A DNA stretch of 14,551 nt, taken from assembly GCA_022565745.1 (NCBI GenBank), contig JAIUMB010000051.1, positions 1-14,551 of the forward strand, given 5' to 3'. This document shows positions 7,889 through 14,551 of the stretch, piece by piece (within the stretch, counting starts at the first letter, position 1; each line of letters begins with the position of its first letter). Both the position numbers and the translations under genes were made by a program. The notes under the pieces are model-generated. The model ran no database searches and was not told the DNA's origin. It saw only the letters and a list, made by a program, of their open reading frames with translations. This stretch comes from Cryomorphaceae bacterium. Lineage in GTDB: Bacteria; Bacteroidota; Bacteroidia; Flavobacteriales; Schleiferiaceae.

Positions 7889-8926
7889 TTATGGTTTAAA
7901 TTGCTCGGCTTTCATGTTTAGCCAACCAAGCGCTGATCCACTGAGCAGCATTTCCGTTGTTGACTTGTCCAAGCCTGCTGTTTTTATAAGTTTTCCCGGG
8001 TCGAGTTCGCCCAAGGGAAAGGGGTAGTCGGTGCCCAATGCAATTTTGTCGGCCCCCATTATTTCGATGATGTAGTGGAGCATGTTGTGGTCGTGGACCA
8101 GGGAGTCGAGCCAAAATTTGCCCAAGTATTCTTTTGGATGAATGGGGTTGTCGACGGCGCATAGGTCGGGACGAACGTCGAATCCGTGACCGATGCGCCC
8201 AATGGTGGCTGGAAATGATCCGCCACCGTGAGCAATGGCAACGCGAAGTTTGGGTAAGCGCTCGAATACACCACCAAATATCAGTGAGCAAATGGCCAAT
8301 GAGCTTTCCGCCGGCATCCCCACCAGCCAAGGCAGCCAGTATTTAGGCATGTTTTCTTTACCCATCATGTCCCAAGGATGAACAAATACAGCCATGTCTA
8401 AGTCTTGACACGCCTCAAATACCGCAAACACGTTGGGGTCGTCTAAATTCCACTCATTAATGTGGGTGCCGATTTCAATGCCCTTTAGGCCGATGTCTTT
8501 ACAGCGTTGTAATTCTTTTATCGCCAATTCGGGAGCTTGCATGGGTAAGGTTCCTAAGCCAACAAACCGCTTGGGATAACGCTGAACGATGTCGGCAATG
8601 TGGTCGTTGAGAAACATGGCCACTTCTAATGCGTCTTTCGGTTTGGCCCAATATGAAAACATCACGGGGACGGTACTTAGCACTTGTACATCTACATGAT
8701 GATGCCCACATTCTTTCATACGAGCCTCGGCATCCCAGCAATTGTCTTCCACTTCTCGAAAGAAATGATCGTCTTTCATCATCCGCGCGCAGCAAGGTTT
8801 GTGATGGTCGAGGTGAATAAAGCCGCCATAACCAAAGCGTTTTTTGAAATCGGGAATATGCTCAGGAAGGATATGCGTGTGAATGTCAATGGTTAAAATG
8901 TCGTCAAATGCCGGGTTGTATGTCAT
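7889..8926 (-). CDS. 2-amino-3-carboxymuconate-6-semialdehyde decarboxylase (ACMSD)
   Basis: A zinc-dependent amidohydrolase-superfamily decarboxylase of 345 residues. It removes CO2 from 2-amino-3-carboxymuconate semialdehyde in the kynurenine / 3-hydroxyanthranilate route of tryptophan breakdown, steering carbon away from quinolinate and NAD. The match to human ACMSD is nearly gap-free from the start: IDIHTHILP (zinc ligands His16, His18), KKRFGYGGF, FFREVEDNCWD (Arg57, matching human Arg47), STVPVMFSYWAKP, VGLGTLPMQAPELA, FVHPWDM (His183), KYWLPWLVGMPAE, IAHGGGSFP (His233) and GTDYPFPLGELDPGKL (Asp300). These residues distinguish it from other decarboxylases of the superfamily. ATG at 8926 is chosen because ACMSDs begin just before the HxH motif; an in-frame start at 8998 would add 24 residues unlike any homologue. 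In Pseudomonas the gene is nbaD. No kynurenine-pathway neighbour is present. The AI-2E gene follows, and hppA diverges 126 bases away. Confidence 0.92.
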   Translation of the reverse strand: MTYNPAFDDILTIDIHTHILPEHIPDFKKRFGYGGFIHLDHHKPCCARMMKDDHFFREVEDNCWDAEARMKECGHHHVDVQVLSTVPVMFSYWAKPKDALEVAMFLNDHIADIVQRYPKRFVGLGTLPMQAPELAIKELQRCKDIGLKGIEIGTHINEWNLDDPNVFAVFEACQDLDMAVFVHPWDMMGKENMPKYWLPWLVGMPAESSLAICSLIFGGVFERLPKLRVAIAHGGGSFPATIGRIGHGFDVRPDLCAVDNPIHPKEYLGKFWLDSLVHDHNMLHYIIEIMGADKIALGTDYPFPLGELDPGKLIKTAGLDKSTTEMLLSGSALGWLNMKAEQFKP

Positions 8927-9014
8927 GGTGTTTTTTTCGATTTTCAGCCGTGAAAGTAACACATTTTTTTGGTTTGCTAAAACAGACCATAGTATCATGT
9001 AAAGAATTGTTAAT

Positions 9015-9022
9015 TACATTTG
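9015..9022 (+). promoter_or_regulatory. Bacteroidota -7 promoter element before hppA
   Basis: TACATTTG matches TAnnTTTG perfectly and ends 30 bases before the ATG at 9053. It overlaps the TTG at 9020, which rules that codon out as the start. The 126-base gap to the divergent ACMSD gene holds nothing else I can identify except A/T runs. Confidence 0.5.
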
Positions 9023-9052
9023 CCCTCTTATTATCAAAAAAACACATACTTT

Positions 9053-11647
9053 ATGGAATTCACGATGTTACTTTTGGTCCCGTTGATGGGAATTATTGGT
9101 TTATTCGTCATGTTTTTAAAATCGCAATGGGTGAGCAAACAAGACCCGGGTGATGATAACATGCGCGAACTGGCAAAATATATTGCAGATGGCGCCATGG
9201 CATTCTTAAAAGCCGAGTGGAAAGTACTCACTTGGTTTACCATCATTGCCGGTGCTCTTCTCGCATGGTCTGGTACATTGGTAGAGACCTCGAGTCCGGT
9301 CATTGCCATTTCTTTTATTATTGGTGCAGTTTTGTCGGCTTTTGCCGGATGGATAGGTATGAATATAGCCACCAAAGCCAATGTGCGCACCACCCAAGCG
9401 GCACGAACCAGTTTGGCCAAGGCGCTTAAGGTATCCTTTAACGGTGGAACTGTTATGGGACTAGGGGTTGCCGGATTGGCCGTTATTGGAATGGGTGGTT
9501 TGTTTATCCTTTTCTACCAAATGTACGTGGTGTCTACCGGCGCCAGTGTCAACGGGCACGAAATGGAAACCGCACTTGAGGTATTGGCCGGATTCTCCCT
9601 TGGAGCAGAATCCATTGCCTTATTTGCTCGCGTAGGCGGAGGTATTTACACCAAAGCCGCCGATGTAGGGGCCGACCTCGTAGGTAAAGTAGAAGCCGGT
9701 ATTCCCGAAGACGACCCGCGCAACCCGGCTACCATTGCCGACAACGTAGGCGACAACGTAGGTGACGTGGCCGGTATGGGTGCCGACTTATTTGGCTCTT
9801 ATGTAGCCACCATTTTAGCCACCATGGTTCTCGGTCGTGAAATTATTTCTATGGACGACGTAGGTGGATTGGCGCCTATTCTTTTGCCCTTGCTGATAGC
9901 AGGTCTTGGTTTGCTGTTCTCTATCGTAGGGACGCTTTTCGTTCGCATTAAAAATGAAGACGACGATGTGCAAAAGGCTTTAAACCTTGGAAACTGGTCG
10001 TCCATTATTCTTACCGTGATTGCTTCGTATTTTGTGGTCAACTGGTTGATGGCCGATGAGATGGAACTACGTGGGTTTGCCTTCGGGAAGTTGGATGTGT
10101 TCTTGGCCATTTTTGTTGGTCTAGTCGTGGGTGCACTCATGAGCATCATTACGGAATACTACACGGCCATGGGCAAAAAGCCGGTGAACAGCATTGTGCA
10201 GCAATCGTCTACCGGGCACGCCACCAACATCATTGCCGGTTTGGCTGTGGGTATGCAGTCTACGGTATTGCCCATTATTGTCTTAGGCGCAGGTATCGTT
10301 ATTTCGTATTCCTTTGCCGGATTATACGGAGTAGCCATTGCCGCTGCGGGTATGATGGCCACTACGGCCATGCAATTGGCCATTGATGCCTTTGGGCCCA
10401 TTGCCGATAACGCCGGTGGTATTGCAGAAATGAACGGTTTACCCGAGGAGGTTCGTGGTCGTACGGATAAACTAGACGCTGTAGGAAATACCACGGCCGC
10501 TACCGGAAAAGGCTTTGCCATTGCTTCGGCAGCGCTCACGGCATTGGCACTTTTTGCCGCTTTTGTGGGTATTGCCGGTATTGATTCCATCGACCTCTAC
10601 AAAGCGCCTGTGCTTGGCGCCCTATTTATTGGCGGGATGATTCCGTTTATCTTTTCTTCTTTAGCCATAGCGGCTGTTGGTAGTGCCGCGATGGAAATGG
10701 TGGAAGAGGTACGTCGACAGTTTAGAGAAATCCCCGGTATTATGGAAGGAACAGCCAAGCCGGAGTACGAAAAATGTGTGGATATTTCTACCCAAGCATC
10801 GATTAAACAAATGATTTTACCTGGCGCCATAGCATTGGTGGTTCCTGTTTTAGTGGGCTTTGGATTCCGCGGTGTATTTGAAGGCGTTTCTTCTGCCGAA
10901 ATTCTCGGAGGATTGCTCGCCGGTGTTACCGTATCTGGTGTGTTGATGGGTATTTTCCAAAACAATGCCGGAGGCGCTTGGGACAACGCGAAAAAGTCTT
11001 TTGAAAAAGGCGTGATGATCAACGGTAAAATGGAGTACAAAGGCAGTGAAGCCCATAAAGCATCCGTTACCGGAGATACCGTAGGTGATCCGTTTAAGGA
11101 TACGTCAGGGCCTTCAATGAATATCCTTATCAAGCTGATGTCTATTATGGCTTTGGTCATTGCGCCGCATATACGCGTAGATGATGCACCACAAGGTAGA
11201 ATAAGCAGTCAAACCACTTCAATGGTATCTACCACTGATGCAGGTGGAGAGCAGGTGTATACCTTGGGCGACCCCAAAGCCATGGAAATTATTGAAATGG
11301 CCGCTCAAGAATCAACCTATGAACATGGTCAAGGTGTATTGATGACAGACATGGGTGAGTTTATGGCTGAAATCATTAGCGCTAATGTGTTGCGAAATAA
11401 CCGCGATCAAGTTACGGGAATCAATATCATGTTTGATGCGGCGGAGGCTGAAAAAGCAGGACTGAAAGGCGTAAACCTTCGTCCAATGTTTATTTCACGC
11501 AGCGCTACACAAACAGAATTAGACGATCATCGCTATTACTTCGAGGGGTATGTCGACTTGTTTGGTGGTAAAAAGTTTAAAGCGCAATTGGAAGCTCACA
11601 TCGAACACGAAAACTCTATTGGCGAGGCCATTGTCAGATTAGAGTGA
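9053..11647 (+). CDS. hppA: K+-dependent membrane-bound (proton-pumping) pyrophosphatase
   Basis: An integral inner-membrane ion pump of 864 residues that couples cytoplasmic pyrophosphate hydrolysis to cation export. All core motifs are present: the substrate/Mg site DVGADLVGKVE (204-214), EDDPRNPATIADNVGDNVGD (219-238), DNAGGIAEMNGLPEEVR, DTVGDPFKDTSGPS and the last membrane helix ILIKLMSIMALVIAP. NTTAATGKG has Ala482 and Gly485, the K+-dependent pattern; K+-independent enzymes have Lys and Thr there. The gate glutamate is missing from the usual helix-6 positions (Gly248 and Ala252 after Asp245) and is instead Glu186 in GAESIALFAR, seven residues before Arg193, as in the Flavobacterium-type proton pumps. 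About 157 residues (708-864) follow the last helix, a soluble tail that most family members lack. Start at 9053; ATG at 9065 is a possible alternative. Own promoter, strong terminator. Na+ or dual Na+/H+ transport is less likely but not excluded. Confidence 0.95.
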   Translation: MEFTMLLLVPLMGIIGLFVMFLKSQWVSKQDPGDDNMRELAKYIADGAMAFLKAEWKVLTWFTIIAGALLAWSGTLVETSSPVIAISFIIGAVLSAFAGWIGMNIATKANVRTTQAARTSLAKALKVSFNGGTVMGLGVAGLAVIGMGGLFILFYQMYVVSTGASVNGHEMETALEVLAGFSLGAESIALFARVGGGIYTKAADVGADLVGKVEAGIPEDDPRNPATIADNVGDNVGDVAGMGADLFGSYVATILATMVLGREIISMDDVGGLAPILLPLLIAGLGLLFSIVGTLFVRIKNEDDDVQKALNLGNWSSIILTVIASYFVVNWLMADEMELRGFAFGKLDVFLAIFVGLVVGALMSIITEYYTAMGKKPVNSIVQQSSTGHATNIIAGLAVGMQSTVLPIIVLGAGIVISYSFAGLYGVAIAAAGMMATTAMQLAIDAFGPIADNAGGIAEMNGLPEEVRGRTDKLDAVGNTTAATGKGFAIASAALTALALFAAFVGIAGIDSIDLYKAPVLGALFIGGMIPFIFSSLAIAAVGSAAMEMVEEVRRQFREIPGIMEGTAKPEYEKCVDISTQASIKQMILPGAIALVVPVLVGFGFRGVFEGVSSAEILGGLLAGVTVSGVLMGIFQNNAGGAWDNAKKSFEKGVMINGKMEYKGSEAHKASVTGDTVGDPFKDTSGPSMNILIKLMSIMALVIAPHIRVDDAPQGRISSQTTSMVSTTDAGGEQVYTLGDPKAMEIIEMAAQESTYEHGQGVLMTDMGEFMAEIISANVLRNNRDQVTGINIMFDAAEAEKAGLKGVNLRPMFISRSATQTELDDHRYYFEGYVDLFGGKKFKAQLEAHIEHENSIGEAIVRLE

Positions 11648-11658
11648 TTTTTGATGAA

Positions 11659-11704
11659 TGACAAATAAAAAAGGCGCACATTGGTGCGCCTTTTTTATTT
11701 GTCA
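11659..11704. terminator. Long symmetric bidirectional terminator between hppA and the CxxCH gene
   Basis: A perfect inverted repeat with 21-base arms (11659-11679 and 11684-11704) and a four-base loop. The core is AAAAAAGGCGCAC, loop, GTGCGCCTTTTTT, so a GC-rich stem is followed by a T-run whichever strand is read. It starts 12 bases after the hppA stop and ends 33 bases from the stop of the convergent gene, so it can end transcription from both sides. Confidence 0.92.
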
Positions 11705-11737
11705 AGTGTCTCTTGATACGGCCTTATTACCTCAGGT

Positions 11738-12955
11738 TTATAATTTTTCCCAAGGTTTTTTGACGGACTCATTTTCATCATTAATGCGTTCTAGGATGTA
11801 CCTTCCAGGGGTTATGTTCTCGGGGATTTCCAGATGTTGAATGTTATGTCCGCTTCTCTCGACAATGATTTGTCCGTGCAAATTGTATAGGCGAACGTGC
11901 TTAACACCAGTGGACCAGTTGATTTGCTTATTGCCAGGATTGGGAAAAATTTTGTCTGTATCTAAGTGGTGTCCACCAACGGAGAAACTTGTAAAATGCA
12001 GAGAGTCACTAGGTGCTTCGCATCCGGTAGAACTAAGCGCAATGGCTTGGTAATATCCGTTTTGACTCACAAATACCCAGCTTGAGTCGGCGCCTGGTAT
12101 AAGGTTTCCGTTCACAAACCAACGATACGATGTGGCATTGGCAGAATTGGCGACCACTCGGTCAAAATCCAAGATGATGCTTGGTGTGTCAACAGGTTCG
12201 CCAGCACCTACAGTAACAGTTTGCTGTGTGCTGTTATTGTCACTGTCAAACGCCGTTACCGTGTATTGACCCGGACATAAATTGGTGTTTTGACCGCCAG
12301 AAATGGTGAAAGAAAAAGGTGCGCCGGCACCACCGGTAGCACTTGCATTGATTTCACCGTCACATTCTCCAGGACAGCTCTCATCGGTTACGTTGACCAT
12401 AAGATTTATCGGAGCTGTAGCAACGTCTTCCGAAACGGTTTTAGACGATAGCGATACTTGATTGTTGGTATTGCTTCCACTTGAGGCCAAACAGGCCACG
12501 TAAAATGTGATGTCGCCGGTTCCCGCTGAAGGAGCCGTCCAATCAACCGTCCAGGTGCGGGCATTAGAGGTGCCACTGTTGCCGCTGTTTGTGTGCGTAA
12601 CGGCGTTTCCACCATTGACCACTTGTACGCTGGTGTTGGGAGCGCCGAATCCACCAACCTTACTGTCGTTCGAATCCTCGGCAGTTATTTGAAACCCAAA
12701 GGTGTTGTTTGTGGGGTGTGTGATGGATATGGTAAGCGTATAGGTTACCCCAGGGTCATATCCCGCAGCAGGAATATTGCTGGTAATCACGTTCATGACG
12801 TTGGCAGGGGTTCCGCTATGACAGTTAGAGCAGTTGGTACCGTTGTCGCCCGGAGAACCAGAGTACGTGCCTGTTCGTCCTCCTGAGGGGGCCAATAATA
12901 AGGCGCTGGAGACAATCAGAACCAGTAGGATGGAAAGGGTGTATAATTTCTTCAT
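11738..12955 (-). CDS. Secreted choice-of-anchor V / CxxCH protein with SprB-like repeat and T9SS sorting domain
   Basis: A 405-residue exported protein of unknown function. Residues 1-22 are a Sec signal peptide (MKK, then a long apolar core ending ALLLA). Next comes GRTG followed by SPGDNGTNCSNCHSG, with Cys42, Cys45 and His46 forming a CxxCH motif. The ITSNIPAAGYDPGVTYTLT stretch and a WTVDWTAPSAGTGDITFYVA block (to about residue 172) are typical of the Reeler-like 'choice-of-anchor V' domain. Residues about 185-250 look like a SprB repeat (ESCPGECDGEINASATGG, LCPGQYTVTAFD). An Ig-like segment follows, containing YRWFVNGNLIPGA. A type A T9SS tail occupies about 334-405 (IFPNPGNKQ, VRLYNLHGQ, PGRYILE). 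The ATG at 12955 is chosen because it begins the signal peptide; the upstream in-frame start at 13042 would overlap lpxK. The gene lies 44 bases after lpxK on the same strand. Whether CxxCH carries haem or only a disulfide is open. Confidence 0.82.
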   Translation of the reverse strand: MKKLYTLSILLVLIVSSALLLAPSGGRTGTYSGSPGDNGTNCSNCHSGTPANVMNVITSNIPAAGYDPGVTYTLTISITHPTNNTFGFQITAEDSNDSKVGGFGAPNTSVQVVNGGNAVTHTNSGNSGTSNARTWTVDWTAPSAGTGDITFYVACLASSGSNTNNQVSLSSKTVSEDVATAPINLMVNVTDESCPGECDGEINASATGGAGAPFSFTISGGQNTNLCPGQYTVTAFDSDNNSTQQTVTVGAGEPVDTPSIILDFDRVVANSANATSYRWFVNGNLIPGADSSWVFVSQNGYYQAIALSSTGCEAPSDSLHFTSFSVGGHHLDTDKIFPNPGNKQINWSTGVKHVRLYNLHGQIIVERSGHNIQHLEIPENITPGRYILERINDENESVKKPWEKL

Positions 12956-12999
12956 GATCAAATGTTTAATTGTATATACGGTTTTGAATGGCAAATGGT

Positions 13000-13974
13000 T
13001 TACACCGACATCACTATTTTTATGGGTTGGGTGTAAATACACACATCGCCCCAGTCAAATCGCGCCATTCTCACCCAATCTTTTTCAGTGGTCAAAATGG
13101 CATCGGCTTTTTGTTTGCGAATGTGCTCTATGTCTTTTTGATCAAATAAATGATGATCGGGAAAGGCCAGGTGGGTGACGTCAATGGATTGACTGCGCAA
13201 ATGATCGAGTAGGGGTTGCGGATTGGCGATGCCGGTAACGAGTGCAATGCTTTTGCTGCGATCTGGTTTGCCATGCACACAGCGCCATTTACCGTATGCC
13301 GTGTGCGAAAATGTTATTGGCGCTGAGCTGTAAGGCTTAATTTGTTTTATAAATGCGGTCTTTTCTTCTTCGCTTATGTTTTTGGGACATTTGGTGACCA
13401 CAATTTCCGAGGCGCGTTTTGCTCCACTGCGGTGCTCTCGCAAATTGCCCCAAGGCAGCAGACGGTCTTTGAAAAAGGGCTGATGCCAGGTCGTCAACAA
13501 AATGCTTTTATCGGGATTGACCCGTCGATGTTGAAAGGCGTCGTCTAAAATGACCAGTTCAATATGCGGGTGACGCTTTTTTATGGTGTCAATTCCGTAT
13601 TGTCGATCTTCACATACCACCACCAAAACGGCTTGGTTGAGGCGTTTGAGCAGCAGCGGTTCATCGCCTACGCGTTCCGCTACATCGTCGGGATATACTT
13701 CGATATAACCTTTGGTTTTTCTGCCGTAACCTCTGGATAAAACAGCGGTTGTGTTGGAGTTGTGTTGCTTGAGCAAGTGATCGACAAACGGTGTTTTCCC
13801 TGTGCCGCCTACGCTGAGGTTTCCCACCACCAGCGTTTTAATGGCGGCTTTGTCTAGGCCTTTTTTATGTCGAAGATTGAAATAAACATTGCGCAAACCA
13901 ATAGCTGTCCCATAAATAAAGGCCATGGGAGCGGTAATCCAAATCCAAAACGGAGATGTGCGGTGGGGAATCAT
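13000..13974 (-). CDS. lpxK: Tetraacyldisaccharide 4'-kinase
   Basis: An inner-membrane kinase of 324 residues that phosphorylates the 4' position of the tetraacyl-disaccharide precursor, making lipid IVA in lipid A synthesis. One N-terminal membrane segment (about 8-32) is followed by the Walker A loop in VVGNLSVGGTGKTP (Gly51 to Pro62), the SRGYGR motif, the GDEPLLL motif, and LDDAFQHRR (Asp144, Asp145, His149), the conserved catalytic region of LpxK. LLPWGNLREH and TTEKDWVR (near the C-terminus) are further family blocks. ATG at 13974 overlaps the miaA stop as ATGA, which suggests translational coupling. A start at 14016 would run 46 bases into miaA and add a charged stretch before the membrane anchor. 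The CxxCH gene follows 44 bases downstream and may share the transcript. The presence of lpxK shows the organism makes lipid A. Confidence 0.95.
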   Translation of the reverse strand: MIPHRTSPFWIWITAPMAFIYGTAIGLRNVYFNLRHKKGLDKAAIKTLVVGNLSVGGTGKTPFVDHLLKQHNSNTTAVLSRGYGRKTKGYIEVYPDDVAERVGDEPLLLKRLNQAVLVVVCEDRQYGIDTIKKRHPHIELVILDDAFQHRRVNPDKSILLTTWHQPFFKDRLLPWGNLREHRSGAKRASEIVVTKCPKNISEEEKTAFIKQIKPYSSAPITFSHTAYGKWRCVHGKPDRSKSIALVTGIANPQPLLDHLRSQSIDVTHLAFPDHHLFDQKDIEHIRKQKADAILTTEKDWVRMARFDWGDVCIYTQPIKIVMSV

Positions 13975-14551
13975 GATTTTAGGTAATCGTCTATTGCGGT
14001 ATGGGGCGGCATCCAAGTAAGTGATTCTTTGTTTCTAAACCAAGTAAGTTGGCGTTTGGCGTACCTTCGGGTATTTGTTTTAATGGCCTTAACCGCCTCC
14101 TCAAAGGTATAGGTGCCGTCAAAATAAGCAAACATCTCTTTGTAGCCAACGGTTTGTAGGGCTTGGTGAGTTCTGTAGGGCAACATGGCGCGTGCCTCCT
14201 CTTCCAGTCCTTCGGCGATCATTAATTCGACCCGCTGCTCAATGCGCTGATAAAGTGCGTTTCTCGGCCAGTCTATACCAAACATCTTAACGGGAAATGG
14301 AAGCGGATCCGATTGACTTGATTGGATATCAGATATGCGATTTCCGGTGCTGCGAAATATTTCCAAAGCGCGTCCGAGTCTGCGCGGATTGTTAACGTCG
14401 ACCTTGTTGAAATACTCCGGATCTATGGCCTTAACTTCAGCTTGCAGCCATTCGAGCCCGTGAAGACGAATGTCGTTGTTCACCGCTTGCCGAATGTTTT
14501 CTTCCACATCGGGCATGTCGTTAAAGCCATGAATGAGTGCCGACAGATATA
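13971..14551 (-). CDS. miaA: tRNA dimethylallyltransferase, C-terminal part (5' end missing)
   Basis: This enzyme transfers a dimethylallyl group to N6 of A37 in tRNAs that read codons starting with U. Only the C-terminal part (about 193 codons) is in the window; the frame stays open to the right edge, so the P-loop and the start are missing. Visible signatures include YLSALIHGFNDMP at the edge, which continues the usual GGTGLY stretch, NNPRRLGRALEI, FGIDWPRNALYQRI, ALQTVGYKEMFAYF, and NTRRYAKRQLTWFRN, the tRNA-binding RYAKRQxTWFR motif. The stop TGA overlaps the lpxK start as ATGA, so the two genes are almost certainly co-transcribed. Any promoter is outside the window. Confidence 0.95.
   Translation of the reverse strand, partial: YLSALIHGFNDMPDVEENIRQAVNNDIRLHGLEWLQAEVKAIDPEYFNKVDVNNPRRLGRALEIFRSTGNRISDIQSSQSDPLPFPVKMFGIDWPRNALYQRIEQRVELMIAEGLEEEARAMLPYRTHQALQTVGYKEMFAYFDGTYTFEEAVKAIKTNTRRYAKRQLTWFRNKESLTWMPPHTAIDDYLKS

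Noticed and set aside
8927..8998. An upstream in-frame start that would lengthen ACMSD by 24 residues.
   Set aside because: ACMSD proteins start shortly before the IDIHTHILP motif; the extra residues are unlike the family and would fill most of the divergent promoter region.
10597..11160. A 187-codon open frame on the minus strand opposite hppA.
   Set aside because: It lies wholly inside a well-supported gene in an antisense frame, has a Pro/Ser/Ile-rich composition typical of antisense translation, and shows no motif or promoter.
12959..12966. AACATTTG on the minus strand, close to a -7 element, before the CxxCH gene.
   Set aside because: The conserved first T is missing and the element would end three bases from the ATG; chance occurrence in A/T-rich sequence is likely.
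12956..13042. An upstream in-frame start that would lengthen the CxxCH protein by 29 residues.
   Set aside because: It overlaps lpxK and would bury the clear Sec signal peptide that starts at 12955.
12834..13178. A 114-codon plus-strand open frame spanning the gap between the CxxCH gene and lpxK.
   Set aside because: It covers the signal-peptide region of one gene and the 3' end of another in antisense, and the translation has no family features.
1..14551. Search for mobile elements, CRISPR arrays, tRNA/rRNA genes, defence genes and biosynthetic clusters.
   Set aside because: No transposase, integrase, direct-repeat array, cloverleaf or defence-type domain was seen; the genes are housekeeping, catabolic and secreted proteins typical of a chromosome.

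Overview
The window looks like ordinary chromosomal DNA of a member of the Bacteroidota, probably from the Flavobacteriales or a neighbouring order. Two secreted proteins end in type IX secretion (T9SS) sorting domains. Perfect matches to the Bacteroidota -7 promoter element TAnnTTTG precede four genes. lpxK implies an outer membrane with lipid A. Several enzymes have the form usual in aerobic flavobacteria. I see no phage, transposon, CRISPR array, tRNA, rRNA or toxin-antitoxin signal. Gene density is high and no gene-free stretch reaches 130 bases.

Layout, left to right: (1) the 3' part of a CotH-kinase-like secreted protein with a T9SS tail (+, cut by the window edge); (2) an ALDH7-type alpha-aminoadipate semialdehyde / piperideine-6-carboxylate dehydrogenase (+); (3) trpS (-), convergent with it; (4) a PlsC-type 1-acylglycerol-3-phosphate acyltransferase (+), divergent from trpS; (5) a type II sulfide:quinone oxidoreductase (+) with a Crp-like palindrome before its promoter; (6) an AI-2E family membrane protein (-); (7) 2-amino-3-carboxymuconate-6-semialdehyde decarboxylase, ACMSD (-); (8) a K+-dependent membrane pyrophosphatase, hppA (+), divergent from ACMSD; (9) a T9SS-secreted 'choice-of-anchor V' protein with a CxxCH motif (-); (10) lpxK (-); (11) the 3' part of miaA (-, cut by the window edge), which overlaps lpxK by ATGA.

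The genes do not form one pathway. Lysine catabolism (ALDH7) and tryptophan catabolism (ACMSD) both lead towards 2-oxoadipate. SQR and the membrane pyrophosphatase both act at the inner membrane in energy metabolism. PlsC and LpxK serve phospholipid and lipid A synthesis, and TrpS and MiaA serve translation. The clearest transcription units are miaA-lpxK (coupled, possibly continuing into the CxxCH gene) and ACMSD followed by the AI-2E gene.

The observations I rate highest are: the pyrophosphatase lacks the gate glutamate at both usual transmembrane-6 positions and has one in transmembrane helix 5 instead; it also carries a soluble C-terminal tail of about 157 residues that I cannot assign; and a Crp-type site sits at class II activator spacing before sqr. 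I found no convincing undescribed multi-gene system.
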